Below are positions 26,500 to 35,937 of a stretch of DNA of 64,000 bases, in pieces. Below the pieces are notes generated by a model, which was not told the origin of the DNA, made no database searches, and was given only the letters and a program-made list of their open reading frames with translations. Every line of letters begins with the position of its first letter. The stretch's first letter is position 1. This stretch comes from an uncultured Candidatus Binatia bacterium (GTDB taxonomy: Bacteria > Desulfobacterota > Binatia > Bin18). Location of the stretch: assembly GCA_958296235.1 (NCBI GenBank), contig OY282457.1:3963338-4027337 (forward strand), read 5' to 3'. A program made the position numbers and the translations under genes.

Positions 26500-28106
26500 A
26501 CTGATGACGAACAGTCCGGGCCGCTCGGTGCCGGCAACCAGGTCAGTCCGTTACGCAAGTAGTGCCCAGGCGTTCCTAACGCGTCAAAAGGCACATGCGC
26601 CAGCGCCCAGGGAACGGACCGGAGGCGGGCGAAGGGAGGCGCGCAATACATGGCTAGGACAACCGCCATCGTCCAGATCAGGGCCTCGAAGAACAGCGTC
26701 ACTCCGACCGGCAGAGCCCATGTCCGAAACTGGGCGGCCGTCAGCCACAGTGCAAATGTTGCCCAAGCAAAGACCCACAGGGCCGGCCGGCAGCATCGCA
26801 GGAGATGCCGCGGGCGCAACTCAATGAGCGACGCCGCCAATTGTGTCATGAGCAGATAGGCGACGATCTGGGCGCCAACGATAGCGACGGCCACGCCCGT
26901 CAAGCCCCAGCGACTTCCGAACCAGGCACCGAACACGACCAGAAAGGCGTGCACCGCCTGCCGCCAAGTCTCCCGATAGACGTCCCCTGATGCGCGAATG
27001 GCCGCGATATTCAGGACGCCACCCGTCTGAAAAGGGATCGCGAGCGCGAGGATCTGAAGAATCGGAACGGTCTCGTCCCACTGTTCTCCCAGAACGGCGG
27101 CGACGATCCTGGGAGCGCTCACGAACACCAGGGCGCTCACCGGCAACACCGCCAGCAAAAGTATTTCTACGCCGTGGAGATAGGCGACGCATAAGCGATC
27201 GACCCGCTGCTGGCGTTGGGACATGGCCGGGAATATCACTTCGAATAGATTACCACCGAGATATTGAAACGGTAACGAGGCCAGCCTGTCGGCCCGCGTG
27301 TAGTACCCCAGCGACGTGGCTCCCAGCCAGCGCCCGACGACGAAGTAGCCGCCTGTGCGCACGATGAAATCGAATACTTGCGTCAACGAGATCCCGATGC
27401 CGCGGGAGATGAGGTCGGTCACTTCACGGACCGACAGGCGGGGGAGAAGGCGCGGTGGAGAGTACAAGGCCACTGTTACGGTGCGAATCAGCATACGCAT
27501 GATCTCGCCCCAGACGAGTGCCCACGCGCCGAATCCCCAGAAAGCCAGGACCATGGCCGTAAGCCCATAGCCGACCGAGTACGACAGGAGGTCAGCCACC
27601 ATCAGTTGCTTGAACTGCAGATTGCGGCGCAGCAGGTGATCCGACTCAACACTCACGCCGCCAATGACGAACGCTACGGACAGGACCCGGACAAGCTCCG
27701 ATACGACCGGCTCGTCGAAGAGCCGGCCAAAATGCGGCGCGAACAGCCAGAGCGCCGCCGCCACGGTGACGCCGAGCGCGACCGAGAGCGTGAAGCCGAC
27801 TTCAAGGTGGCGCTCTGTCAGCTCGTCGAGCTGGATCAGGGCGTGCCCGATCCCGGTTTGGCCAACTCTCGTGGCCAGGTCCACAAGAATCCAGGCGATG
27901 CCGAGCAGACCGAAATCGTTTGGCGTGAGCAACCGCGACAGGACCGCCAACACCAGCAGCGTCAGCAGGGCTTTGATGACGACCGTGAGAGAGGACCAGC
28001 GGAGCCCGTCCAGCGTTCGGGTTCCAAGGCTCGGCGAATGGGCGTGGGCACCTGCTTCGACTTGCGTTGCTTCCGGGGCAGTGGACGGCATGGTTGGCGA
28101 GATCAT
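26496..28106 (-). CDS. Polysaccharide flippase, WzxC/TuaB-type (PST family)
   Basis: The 536-residue product has about fourteen hydrophobic segments and begins, after a soluble leader of about 30 residues, with LDGLRWSSLTVVIKALLTLLVLAVLSRLLTPNDFGLLGIA. This 'l..g..w......l....l...vLarlLtP.dFGl' pattern is the WzxC/TuaB signature. The family exports lipid-linked colanic-acid or teichuronic-type repeat units across the inner membrane. It has 4-bp overlaps both with the upstream Wzy-like gene and with the downstream DUF362 gene, so it sits in a tight leftward operon with Wzz- and Wzy-like proteins. Confidence 0.9.
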   Translation of the reverse strand: MISPTMPSTAPEATQVEAGAHAHSPSLGTRTLDGLRWSSLTVVIKALLTLLVLAVLSRLLTPNDFGLLGIAWILVDLATRVGQTGIGHALIQLDELTERHLEVGFTLSVALGVTVAAALWLFAPHFGRLFDEPVVSELVRVLSVAFVIGGVSVESDHLLRRNLQFKQLMVADLLSYSVGYGLTAMVLAFWGFGAWALVWGEIMRMLIRTVTVALYSPPRLLPRLSVREVTDLISRGIGISLTQVFDFIVRTGGYFVVGRWLGATSLGYYTRADRLASLPFQYLGGNLFEVIFPAMSQRQQRVDRLCVAYLHGVEILLLAVLPVSALVFVSAPRIVAAVLGEQWDETVPILQILALAIPFQTGGVLNIAAIRASGDVYRETWRQAVHAFLVVFGAWFGSRWGLTGVAVAIVGAQIVAYLLMTQLAASLIELRPRHLLRCCRPALWVFAWATFALWLTAAQFRTWALPVGVTLFFEALIWTMAVVLAMYCAPPFARLRSVPWALAHVPFDALGTPGHYLRNGLTWLPAPSGPDCSSSV

Positions 28107-29488
28107 CCTGTTATGGAGGGCGCACTATCGGGCGGCACCGTCCAAGCGGATGCCGGTCGCGTCTCCAATGTCCGCCCCGACCTCCGTCCGCGTGATTCAC
28201 GCGCAGCATGCATCACCAGGGCGCAACTTAGCCCAACGATGAAGGCGCTCCAAACGGAATACACCTCGTAATCGCTACTCATGCACGCCACGGCGAAGAC
28301 AAGCGTCCAACTGGCGACGGTATTGGCGGCAACGGAATTCGGCAGGGTCAAATACGTCCACAGCAACAAGCGGCTAAAGAAGAGTAGAAACAACGTTAAT
28401 GGAATGATGCCGGCCTCCCCCCACAGCATCAGGTATGAATTGTGGACTCCACATAGTATATCAAGTTCAGGTCGGCAAATGAGACTGCCTTCCATGGTAT
28501 GAAACCGCGTGAGGCCATGGCCGAAGAGCGGGGATTCCGCTATCTGCGACAGACCGTAGAGCCAGAGTTTAAAGCGCATAGAATCGTCGTTAAGGTCCCC
28601 AGTAAAAATCCACATCAGCCGGTGCAGTTGTTCCTCCTGCACCGGCAAATGTTCCAGGTTGACGCCCAGGAGAACGACGCCACCGACTAGGAGTGCAACC
28701 GCCAACCATATTCTGCGGAATGCTTGCTTGGGGCGAAGGTTCAACCCTAGGGGTCCCAGGAAGAAAAGGAGGATCAGTATCAAGGTGAGGAGCGCCGTTC
28801 TGGAAAGCGTCAGAATCACTGCCGCACTGCTGAGGAACAGCGCCAACATAGAGAACTTTCCATACCGGCCGCTCCCCAACAGAGACAGCGCCAGAGCGAC
28901 CGTATAACAGCCGACCGTGCCTGCCATATTAGGATTCGCGAAAGTGCCTATGAACCGAAAGGAAGCGATATACGACACATCTCGCAAATGCAGCGGCAGG
29001 GTATATAGATGGTCCACCAACAAAGGAGTCGCCAGTATGAGGATGCACGTCACGGCCAGGATAGTCAGAATCACTTTCAACAGCCGTTCGACGCCGACCC
29101 GTCGTAGCTCCGCGGACGAGCCGAGCGCCGTCGCCACAACGATCAGGGTGGCCAGGCCGCTACGCAACGGAAGCGTGTAATCCGTCGAGTACCACACGGT
29201 ATCGGTGACGAGCTCGACGCTCAGGCCGATGAGGAGGTAGGAGATCAAGGTCGCCACAATCAAGAAGCCGGGGATCCCCAGGGCTTGTCGCAAGGGGATA
29301 CGAACGATCAGACACAGGAACACGCAACAGAGCGTAAGCCCTATGGTGATGAACCAACCCGTACCAACCGTCATATTGGCCAAATGGTTGAAGTTGACCA
29401 GGGTCGCAACCGCCACCAGCCAGAACGCGAGCCTTGCTGGACGAGATGCAGGCATCCGGCGATTGCGCGATTCGGTCATCGGGTTCAT
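28103..29488 (-). CDS. O-antigen ligase / Wzy-type polymerase family membrane protein
   Basis: A 461-residue polytopic membrane protein with around ten to twelve membrane spans. The large periplasmic loop contains DDSMRFKLWLYGLSQIAESPLFGHGLTRFHTMEGS and CGVHNSYLMLWGEAGII, the Wzy_C arrangement 'R..lW..al..i..sPl.G.G' plus HNSYL. It should polymerise or ligate the repeat units of the right-hand polysaccharide cluster. It lies 47 bp downstream of the Wzz-like gene and overlaps the flippase by 4 bp, giving a classical Wzz-Wzy-Wzx order. This second copy and the one at 3316 suggest two polymers, or one polymerase and one ligase. Confidence 0.85.
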   Translation of the reverse strand: MNPMTESRNRRMPASRPARLAFWLVAVATLVNFNHLANMTVGTGWFITIGLTLCCVFLCLIVRIPLRQALGIPGFLIVATLISYLLIGLSVELVTDTVWYSTDYTLPLRSGLATLIVVATALGSSAELRRVGVERLLKVILTILAVTCILILATPLLVDHLYTLPLHLRDVSYIASFRFIGTFANPNMAGTVGCYTVALALSLLGSGRYGKFSMLALFLSSAAVILTLSRTALLTLILILLFFLGPLGLNLRPKQAFRRIWLAVALLVGGVVLLGVNLEHLPVQEEQLHRLMWIFTGDLNDDSMRFKLWLYGLSQIAESPLFGHGLTRFHTMEGSLICRPELDILCGVHNSYLMLWGEAGIIPLTLFLLFFSRLLLWTYLTLPNSVAANTVASWTLVFAVACMSSDYEVYSVWSAFIVGLSCALVMHAARESRGRRSGRTLETRPASAWTVPPDSAPSITG

Positions 29489-29535
29489 CGGCGTCGGATG
29501 ATGAAGTGCACGGATACTCAGCCGGGTCTCCGATC

Positions 29536-31092
29536 CTACTCCTGGCGTTCCATCTTTTGCTTTTGGAGAAAAGGCCGTGCGCCCACGGAGTTCGCTAGAA
29601 ACACGAGGGACACCATGGCCAGCAGTCCGATGACCCCGCCCAGGGCCGTGCTCAATCTTGGGGACAGCCCTGATGGCTTATTCGGCTGCACGGCTTCCGT
29701 TGCCAAGCGCACCTCCGAAGTGGCCGTGGATGTCGTCATCAGAGCCAATTCGACGAGTTCGCTCTGAAGACTCTTCAGGCTCGCAAACAGCAGATCTCGC
29801 TTATTGCTCAACTCCAACCCCATGCGGTCTGTTTTTTCTTTTTCCGCCTCAAGCAATCGAATGTCCTCTTCCAGCTTGGTGACGATCTGGGGAAGCAGGT
29901 TCGCGCCCGGGGCGTGGAACTGGCCTCCCGACCCCTGCAGGGACGACAGCTCCCCAACCTGGGAATCCAGCATGCTTTCATCGTTCCGGGCACGCGAAGG
30001 GATGAGCCCGCCAAGGCTGTTCTCGTCCAGTCCCGCGGATTGATATTGATGTGTAATAGCCTGTTGGAGCCGCTCGAGTTGGTCTTGCAGTGCGGTAATA
30101 AACGCATCCACGTCAGCGCCCTGCTCGGTTGCGTTGGCGTGGATTGCGCCGACATTGTCGAAATCGATCTCCAGAGGGCCTTCTGATAAGGTATACGCTT
30201 CAATCTTGAGCAACAGGATGGCCAACCTGTTCGAGGCGGTGCTTGTTTCGCCGCTGTTCTTGATTTGGGCGCGAAGGCCACGCGCAGCGTCCAGTATGGA
30301 AACCAAGTTGTTCCGGGTTTTGTAGTTTTTAGCAAGCATCATCTTTCGCGACTCGAACCACTCATGGACGAGGCTGACTTTCTCGTTGATCTGCCGGGCC
30401 AATTGATGGCTTTTGTTTTCGGCGATGAACGTTTCCATATTTTCTTGGGCAGCGTCGAAGTCTTTCTGTACTCTTACCAGTTCGGCCTCGATAGCGGCGA
30501 TCAGATTCGGCGGCACCTGCTCGAATGTCTTGTTCACCATGTTCGCGTATTCCTCCGCCCAGGTGTTGGCGAGGGCCGCGGCCTTCTCTGGCGAGTCAGC
30601 GCTGGCCGTGATACGAATTAGATCGCTGCTGTTTCTTACCGATTGAATGCCGACCGTAATCAGTTTGGCGTTGATTTTTCCGATCAGTGCAGCTTCATTC
30701 TCATATTCGTCCAATAGGCCGCTCAGTCGTTCAACTACGACTCGCGCTATGTTTCCACTGTGGACAAGTCCCACGACCGCGGCCCGTCGAGCCATTCGGT
30801 CACGGTTCGTAACCCGGGAGCCTGGCATGGAATTTGTCGGGTCGGTGGTGCGGAGTGTATCATCAATGGCGACTCTGGGCGTCATACGGACGATCGCCAC
30901 ATCGGCCGAGGCTTGGTAATTCGGCAGAAGGATGTGTACGCCCAAGGCCAGCGCTCCTCCCCCTCCCGCAGCCAGAATGACGCCGAGGATAATCTCCCGC
31001 CACCAGGCGATCAGAACGAGAATATGGCTCGCAAGGGAGACGCCCTCTTCCCAGTCTTGAGGCGGCGGTGCTTCTGTGCCGGTTTCAGTCAT
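29536..31092 (-). CDS. Wzz/GumC-like chain-length determinant protein
   Basis: The 518-residue product has a short cytosolic N-terminus, a first membrane helix at about residues 25-55 (ILVLIAWWREIILGVILAAGGGGALALGVHILLP), a long periplasmic region rich in coiled coil (about 60-475) and a second membrane helix near the C-terminus (STALGGVIGLLAMVSLVFLANSV), preceded by a proline-rich KPSGLSPR. This two-helix plan defines Wzz/GumC polysaccharide co-polymerases. No Walker motif or tyrosine cluster is present, so it lacks the fused BY-kinase domain. It is the first gene of the leftward operon and would set chain length with the Wzy-like partner directly downstream. Confidence 0.87.
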   Translation of the reverse strand: MTETGTEAPPPQDWEEGVSLASHILVLIAWWREIILGVILAAGGGGALALGVHILLPNYQASADVAIVRMTPRVAIDDTLRTTDPTNSMPGSRVTNRDRMARRAAVVGLVHSGNIARVVVERLSGLLDEYENEAALIGKINAKLITVGIQSVRNSSDLIRITASADSPEKAAALANTWAEEYANMVNKTFEQVPPNLIAAIEAELVRVQKDFDAAQENMETFIAENKSHQLARQINEKVSLVHEWFESRKMMLAKNYKTRNNLVSILDAARGLRAQIKNSGETSTASNRLAILLLKIEAYTLSEGPLEIDFDNVGAIHANATEQGADVDAFITALQDQLERLQQAITHQYQSAGLDENSLGGLIPSRARNDESMLDSQVGELSSLQGSGGQFHAPGANLLPQIVTKLEEDIRLLEAEKEKTDRMGLELSNKRDLLFASLKSLQSELVELALMTTSTATSEVRLATEAVQPNKPSGLSPRLSTALGGVIGLLAMVSLVFLANSVGARPFLQKQKMERQE

Positions 31093-31410
31093 TCAGAGAC
31101 TCCTTTTAGTCTTCTATTCAACTATCCCGATTCATACCGGATGGGGTGCGTGAATAAAATCCCCTTGGTGCTTGTCCCATAGGGAGCGGACGCAACGGAA
31201 CAGGAAGATACCCTGTCCGCGCGGTCCTGAACCGACCACGCAAAGTTATTCACAAGGCGCTCATTTCGCACGCGCTCGGACGCCGGTGCATGGTCGCAAG
31301 GGTCAGCGGAGAAGGAGCGCGGCGGGCGTACGGCGACGGATTCCAACATCAGTCAGGTTCCACCCTATGCCAAAAGTCAGTAGTATAGGAGCAAGTAGCA
31401 TCCACTCTAC
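31093..31410. other. 318-bp divergent intergenic region
   Basis: Between the Wzz-like gene (leftward) and the LLM gene (rightward). I see no supported gene. It must hold promoters for the polysaccharide operon and for the oxidoreductase, but I could not identify clear -35/-10 boxes. A GGGAAACC context precedes the ATG at 31411's likely start. Confidence 0.5.
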
Positions 31411-32331
31411 GTGAAGGGAAACCGTATGAAAATTGGTTTTATGCTGCCGGCGTTCGGCGTCATGGCAACCCAGCAGACCATGCTGGACATGGCGCAGCTT
31501 GCCGAAGAGCGCGGATTCGAGTCGGTCTGGGCGCCCGACCACGTCGTCATGCCGACCAGGATCGATACCCCGTACCCCTACAGCAAGTCGGGTCGTTACA
31601 TCGCCGACCCCAAGGGCGCTCATCTGGAGCCGTTCACCGTGCTGTCGTTTGTGGCGGCCTGCACGCGCCGGGTGCGGCTGGGGTTTACGGTGATCGTGGC
31701 TCCGTACCGCCATCCGGTGGTGACCGGGAAAATGATGGCCTCGATAGACGTCCTGTCGGGCGGGCGTCTGATTGTCGGCGTGGGCAGCGGCTGGTTGGAG
31801 GAGGAGTTCCAGGCCCTGGAAGTGCCGTTTGCCAAACGCTGGGCGCGGACGGACGAGCATATTCGGATATGGAAAGAACTCTGGACGGCCGAGGAACCGC
31901 GCTTTGAGGGCGCATACCATCGGTTTTCCGACATTCAGTGTCGGCCTCAGCCGCTGCAAAAACCGCATCCACCGATTACGATCGGCGGGCGCGGGCGGGC
32001 CGGCCTCCGGCGCGTCGTGGACATGGCCGACGGCTGGCAGGTGGTCTCCGAGCACCCCGACGATGTGTATAGCACCGAAGGCAACCTGGCGAAGGATTTG
32101 CAGACGCTCAAGCAGATGTGTGACGAGGCGGGCCGTGACTTCTCGACCATAGAGATTACCGCGGTCATCATCGCCGGTACGGCCGAGGGGGTCCTCAAGG
32201 ACTTGGCGGGCTGGGAAGGCCTGGGCGTGAGCCGGTTGATTCTTGACTTTCCGTCGTTTGTGTCCGACCCTGGCGAGATGACTGCCATCTTGGAAAAAAT
32301 TGCCGCCGAGGCCGAGATGGAAGCGACGTAG
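31411..32331 (+). CDS. LLM-class (F420-dependent-type) oxidoreductase
   Basis: A 306-residue TIM-barrel flavin/deazaflavin oxidoreductase. A shorter start at 31426 (ATGAAAATTGG, MKIGFMLPAFG) is the more typical N-terminus. Signature elements are AQLAEERGFESVWAPDHVVMP, VRLGFTVIVAPYRHPVVTGKMMASIDVLSGGRLIVGVGSGW and PPITIGGRGRAGLRRVVDMADGWQV. This pattern matches the Rv2161c-type (TIGR03619-like) subgroup usually assigned to cofactor F420, though FMN use cannot be excluded. The substrate is unknown. It starts the catabolic block that includes decayed FAD oxidoreductase, acetamidase and HpaB genes. Confidence 0.88.
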   Translation: MKGNRMKIGFMLPAFGVMATQQTMLDMAQLAEERGFESVWAPDHVVMPTRIDTPYPYSKSGRYIADPKGAHLEPFTVLSFVAACTRRVRLGFTVIVAPYRHPVVTGKMMASIDVLSGGRLIVGVGSGWLEEEFQALEVPFAKRWARTDEHIRIWKELWTAEEPRFEGAYHRFSDIQCRPQPLQKPHPPITIGGRGRAGLRRVVDMADGWQVVSEHPDDVYSTEGNLAKDLQTLKQMCDEAGRDFSTIEITAVIIAGTAEGVLKDLAGWEGLGVSRLILDFPSFVSDPGEMTAILEKIAAEAEMEAT

Positions 32332-32403
32332 CCGAATCCTGTCCCATGTCCTGACCCACGCGGTCTCACGACGGCGCGAATGTCCTCAAACCTGGGGCGA
32401 GCT

Positions 32404-32595
32404 ATGGTCAAGCGGAGTGCCGGGTACGATGTTGTCGTTGCTGGTGGAGCCATTATTGGCAGGGCCGCCGCCTGCTTTCTCGCCGCAGACGAGGACTTTC
32501 ATGGCCGCGCGCTCGTCATCGAAAAGGACTCTTCTTATCGGTATTGCTCAACCACGCGCTCGCTTGCAGGGCGTGGCGGCCAGTGCCACAATTGA
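32404..32595 (+). pseudogene. Remnant of FAD-dependent (DAO-type) oxidoreductase, N-terminal 50 residues only
   Basis: Translation gives a dinucleotide-binding start, YDVVVAGGAIIGRAAACFLA, followed by ADEDFHGRALVIEKDSSY and YCSTTRSLAG. This is the N-terminus of D-amino-acid-oxidase-fold (DadA/sarcosine-oxidase-like) dehydrogenases, where 'GGGIxGxA' binds FAD and 'EKD..ya.csT' is the ribose-binding end. The frame ends at a stop 16 codons later and nothing of the remaining 300 or more residues follows. The second glycine position of the GxGxxG loop is also altered (GGAIIG). It is a truncated relic directly upstream of the intact acetamidase gene. Confidence 0.7.
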
Positions 32596-32636
32596 GGCCG
32601 GCGGAATTCTACCGAGCAGCCATAAGGAGGGTCGGC

Positions 32637-33629
32637 ATGCAGAAAATCCAACGTGGCGAGGTGACCAAATACGCCTTCGATAACCGGGACGAGCCCGTCT
32701 TGCGGGTCCAGGCCGGTGAAGTCTTCCAGGTGGAGACCGAGGATGCGCTCTCGGGCTTGATTGAGGACGCCAGTGATAATCCCGTTGTCCACCAGTTTGT
32801 GGATGATCCCCATGTTGCCGCGCTCGCGCTCGCCTATCCGCCAAAATACAACCCTGTTGTCGGGCCGATTTATATAGAAGGCTGCGAGGCGGGTGACGTG
32901 CTGGCCGTGCATATCGACTTTATCGATCCCTGGCGCTACGGCTTTTCCGGCATTCTGCCCGGTATTGGCCCATACGGCAATTCGACCCTGTTTGACGGGC
33001 AATGCGCGCAGGCCCGAGTACAGGTGATTGAGCATCTGCCCGGACCGAGCGGCTATACCCGTGACGGCAAGGGCGTCTATTCCGACAGGCTGACCTGGGA
33101 CCTCCAGCCCTTTTGCGGCACGCTGGCAACCGCGCCGGAGCGGGAAGTCTTCACGTCTCTGCTTGGACAGGGCCCCTTTGGCGGTAATATTGATTGTCGG
33201 GATATCTGCGCCGGGCATACGATCTATCTGAATTCCTATAATCCGGGTGGCCTGCTCTACATCGGAGATATTCATGGCGGCCAGGGAGACACCGAGTTTA
33301 CCGGCATTGCCGACGAAACTCGGGCCACTGCGCAGTTGAGCTGTACAGTGGTGCAGAACAAACGGCTCCCCTGCGTGCGGATTGAAAAACCCGACAGTAT
33401 TGTGGCGGTGGGCATTAACCGACCTATGGAGCAGGCCGTGTACGATGCAGCCCAGAATATGCTCGAATGGCTGCGTGAGGACTACGACATCAAGCCACAG
33501 GATATGTATATCCGCATGTCGTGCGACCCCGCTTTCCGGGTGCGGACCTATCAGATGGTCCGGGCGCTCACCATCGAACACGTTGTCGGAGCAGAATACC
33601 CCAAGGAACGGCTGACCGCGGCCTTCTAG
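32637..33629 (+). CDS. Acetamidase/formamidase family protein
   Basis: The frame is open from 32544 but the ATG at 32637, 6 bases after AAGGAGGG, is the convincing start (330 residues). The sequence follows the FmdA/AmdA acetamidase-formamidase fold: an early IEDASDNPV region, VVGPIYIEGCEAGDVLAVHIDFIDP (a highly conserved 'tGPi.V.GAepGDvL.V.i'), a middle GGNIDCRDICAGHTIYLN segment, LLYIGDIHGGQGDTEFTG (metal-binding D/H and E) and a C-terminal MEQAVYDAAQNMLEWL helix. The family hydrolyses short amides to ammonia and carboxylate. It is the one clearly intact gene among several decayed catabolic genes. Confidence 0.9.
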   Translation: MQKIQRGEVTKYAFDNRDEPVLRVQAGEVFQVETEDALSGLIEDASDNPVVHQFVDDPHVAALALAYPPKYNPVVGPIYIEGCEAGDVLAVHIDFIDPWRYGFSGILPGIGPYGNSTLFDGQCAQARVQVIEHLPGPSGYTRDGKGVYSDRLTWDLQPFCGTLATAPEREVFTSLLGQGPFGGNIDCRDICAGHTIYLNSYNPGGLLYIGDIHGGQGDTEFTGIADETRATAQLSCTVVQNKRLPCVRIEKPDSIVAVGINRPMEQAVYDAAQNMLEWLREDYDIKPQDMYIRMSCDPAFRVRTYQMVRALTIEHVVGAEYPKERLTAAF

Positions 33630-33664
33630 CGACAGGACACGCCCCTGGCCGACTTACTCGTACA

Positions 33665-34078
33665 CGGTCAATACCTCCTCAACCCGGCCCCGCAGTATGT
33701 GCTCAACCGGATGGCGTGAGCAGGGGTGATTGTCGGGGCCGGCGCGCGGGCTGGCAGGTCCAGGGCCAACGTGCTTGAACGTCACACCGCCGGGTTTCTT
33801 GGGGCCGGGGACGCCTCCGCCTAAAACGTCTTCAACTCCTTTGAGTTCCGTCACTTGCGCGCGGTCATACGTCCCGGCTGCCATTGCGGCTTTGAGGTCG
33901 CCCGTCTTTTTCATCATAAACCGCAATGAGATAGCGCACGCCGTGCTGGACCGAGCCGTGAAACACCTTGTATCCCATCAGGCCGCTGTCCCGCATCACC
34001 GCCGGCATGACGCGAAAAAAGCCCGAAGTCGTGGCCAGGTTCAGCCGCGAGGGCAGTTCGACCGCGTTCCTGGCCTCA
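33665..34078 (-). pseudogene. Ornithine cyclodeaminase/mu-crystallin family remnant with internal deletion
   Basis: On the minus strand, right after the HpaB-like frame, VELPSRLNLATTSGFFRVMPAVM and GLMGYKVFHGSVQHGVRYLIAVYDEKDG match the N-terminal half of ornithine cyclodeaminases ('P.R..l......g....MPa.....g..G.Kvv......G....v.l.d..tG'). A frame change near 33910 leads directly to TGDLKAAMAAGTYDRAQVTEL, VEDVLGGGVPGPKKPGGVTFKH and VGPGP, resembling the family's C-terminus. The whole central NAD-binding domain is missing. The parts are in different frames, so no functional product is expected. Confidence 0.6.
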
Positions 34079-35420
34079 TCCTTTGAGAGAGTCGAGAAAA
34101 TTCCGCACCAGGGCTTCACATTCGCTACGTTTCTGCGTGCCGTAATACAGAATCCGATTATTGGTCGGATCACCGGCAAAAAACCACTCGTACAATAACT
34201 GCCGGCCACCGAACTGGGTGCTGATGGCATCCCAGGCCAGCTTCATGATGCGCACCCGTTCCTCGGCCGGGGTGTCGCGGCCACGCAGATAACGCGGCAG
34301 GAGTTCTTACAGGGCGGGGTTGGCGAAATCCTGCTCGGTCGGGGTCATGACCAGGCCGCTGCTGCCCGCAAGCCGGATGACCTCGACCGCCCTTGTGTGG
34401 ACGAAGGGGAAAAAGATGCGTAGCGTGGTGATGCCCAACATGCCCTTGTCCGGCGCTCCAAAAAGGGTGGCTAGACCGGGAACGAAACTTTTTGCCGCAG
34501 TAACGGCTTCTGATGAGGAATCCGTTGCGCCTTCGCCGGCCTGGGCATTTGTCCAGACTTCATGCGCCGTGGCGGTCACCAGGCCGTCGGCCAGCTCGAC
34601 ATAGGAGACGAGTTCGCCCAGCAGTTCCCGATAGCGCGTAATCTCCGAGCGCCCGATGCTATGGGCGACAAGACAGGCCAGGCCGGTCATAAAGCGTAGT
34701 TTGACCGCGCCACGAATGACAGCCTGCAGGGCAAAATAGCCCGGCATCCGGGGCGCAATAAAATTATACGTTTCCACGTCCCGGGCCGCAAAAACCCGCT
34801 CCCACGGGACGAGCACCTTGTCAAAAACGGCAATGGCGTCGCCTTCGTCAAAACGACTGCTCAACGGACGGTTAAAGTCTCCGGCCCCGGCAGCGTAGGG
34901 CTCCCGGCAGATAAACTTGAGCCCCGGGGTCGCCACCGGGATGGAAAAGCTGACGGCATACGCTTCTTGTCCCGGCTTGCGCGGCATATATGGAGCAACC
35001 CAGAGATCGTCGCTGACCGGGGCGAGGGTGGACAGCATGCGGGCGCCGTTGACGATCAGGCCGGCGTCGGTCTCCTTGACGATACGGATACTTTCCTGGT
35101 CTTCGACTCCTTTTGTCTTGTCAATCTATGGATCGACCAGGGTGTGGGTCAAACACAGGTCTTTTTCACGGCAGCACTCATAATACGTCCAGGCATTGTC
35201 CCCAAAGCGCGGCTCGTTGCGTCCCAGCCAGGCGGTGATGGCCGCCATATCGGCGACAAAGGCGTTCATATAGTCGGGCAAACGGCCCATCATGCCGCAC
35301 GTCAACTCACACCGCACCGTCTCCCCAAAGCGCCGTTTTGGCCGCAGCGCAAATCCCTCTTCATCGGTATGACGCGCGCTTTGACCATAGACAGCGCGCC
35401 CGCCAGTATGACACAGTATC
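34076..35420 (-). pseudogene. 4-hydroxyphenylacetate 3-monooxygenase (HpaB) family, 5'-truncated with two in-frame stop codons
   Basis: One continuous minus-strand frame carries HpaB-family sequence in three pieces. Piece one: GMMGRLPDYMNAFVADMAAI through YYECCREKDLCLTHTLVDP. It stops at TAG (35126-35128), where family members usually have VDPQ. Piece two: from IDKTKGVEDQ to MTPTEQDFANPAL, including GARMLSTLAPVSDD and VPWERVF. It stops at TAA (34307-34309). Piece three: ELLPRYLRGRDTP through WDAISTQFGGRQLLYEWFFAGDP to DSLKG, with a normal TGA at 34076-34078. The three share the frame exactly (819 and 231 bases apart). The conserved N-terminus is not recognisable. The intact enzyme is the FADH2-dependent hydroxylase of aromatic rings. 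Confidence 0.8.
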
Positions 35421-35447
35421 GGGGCTAAACGCCCAGAAGGGAGCCGA

Positions 35448-35891
35448 TTGATGGACAGCAAACGAGTCATTGGTATCGTTCTCATTGTGATTGGGGTGAC
35501 GGTTGCGGTCCATACCATAGTTGAGCCGCTCTATCACGTCTCAAGCGAAGCGCATCCGTACAGCCCGCTGTGGAACCTGCTGGACCCGTTAATGGGGCTG
35601 GCGCTCGTGCTGGGGCTGATAGTCGGCTATCCGCGTATGCAACGCGCCAGCAGCGCCGGGCCAGACGCGCCCGTGACCTGGGAACGTCTGGTAGCCACGA
35701 CAATGTTCTACGGCTTTCTGGGCGTGGGTATCCTCTTCTTCTGGAGTTGGTTCAACACCATGTCGGTCAGTGCCGACTTCGCCCCAGGCAAGAGCGAGAA
35801 CGTGAGCGCCGTGGTCTGGATAATTATCGATACCTTGCTGCCGCTGTTTCTGGGCGCAACAGGCGTATCCCTTCTCCGCGACGACACGTAA
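35448..35891 (+). CDS. Small integral membrane protein, unknown
   Basis: The 147-residue product has four hydrophobic segments: residues about 6-24, 47-63, 85-104 and 122-139. It starts from an ATG preceded by GGGAG. No known motif is recognised; polar loops contain HVSSEAHPYSPLWN and APGKSENVSA. It occupies the DNA where the lost 5' part of the HpaB-like gene would have been, on the opposite strand. Function cannot be assigned. Confidence 0.65.
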   Translation: MMDSKRVIGIVLIVIGVTVAVHTIVEPLYHVSSEAHPYSPLWNLLDPLMGLALVLGLIVGYPRMQRASSAGPDAPVTWERLVATTMFYGFLGVGILFFWSWFNTMSVSADFAPGKSENVSAVVWIIIDTLLPLFLGATGVSLLRDDT

Positions 35892-35937
35892 GGGGGGTAA
35901 TGTGAGAAAGCAAGGTCAATTTGTATCCCCAGCACTC

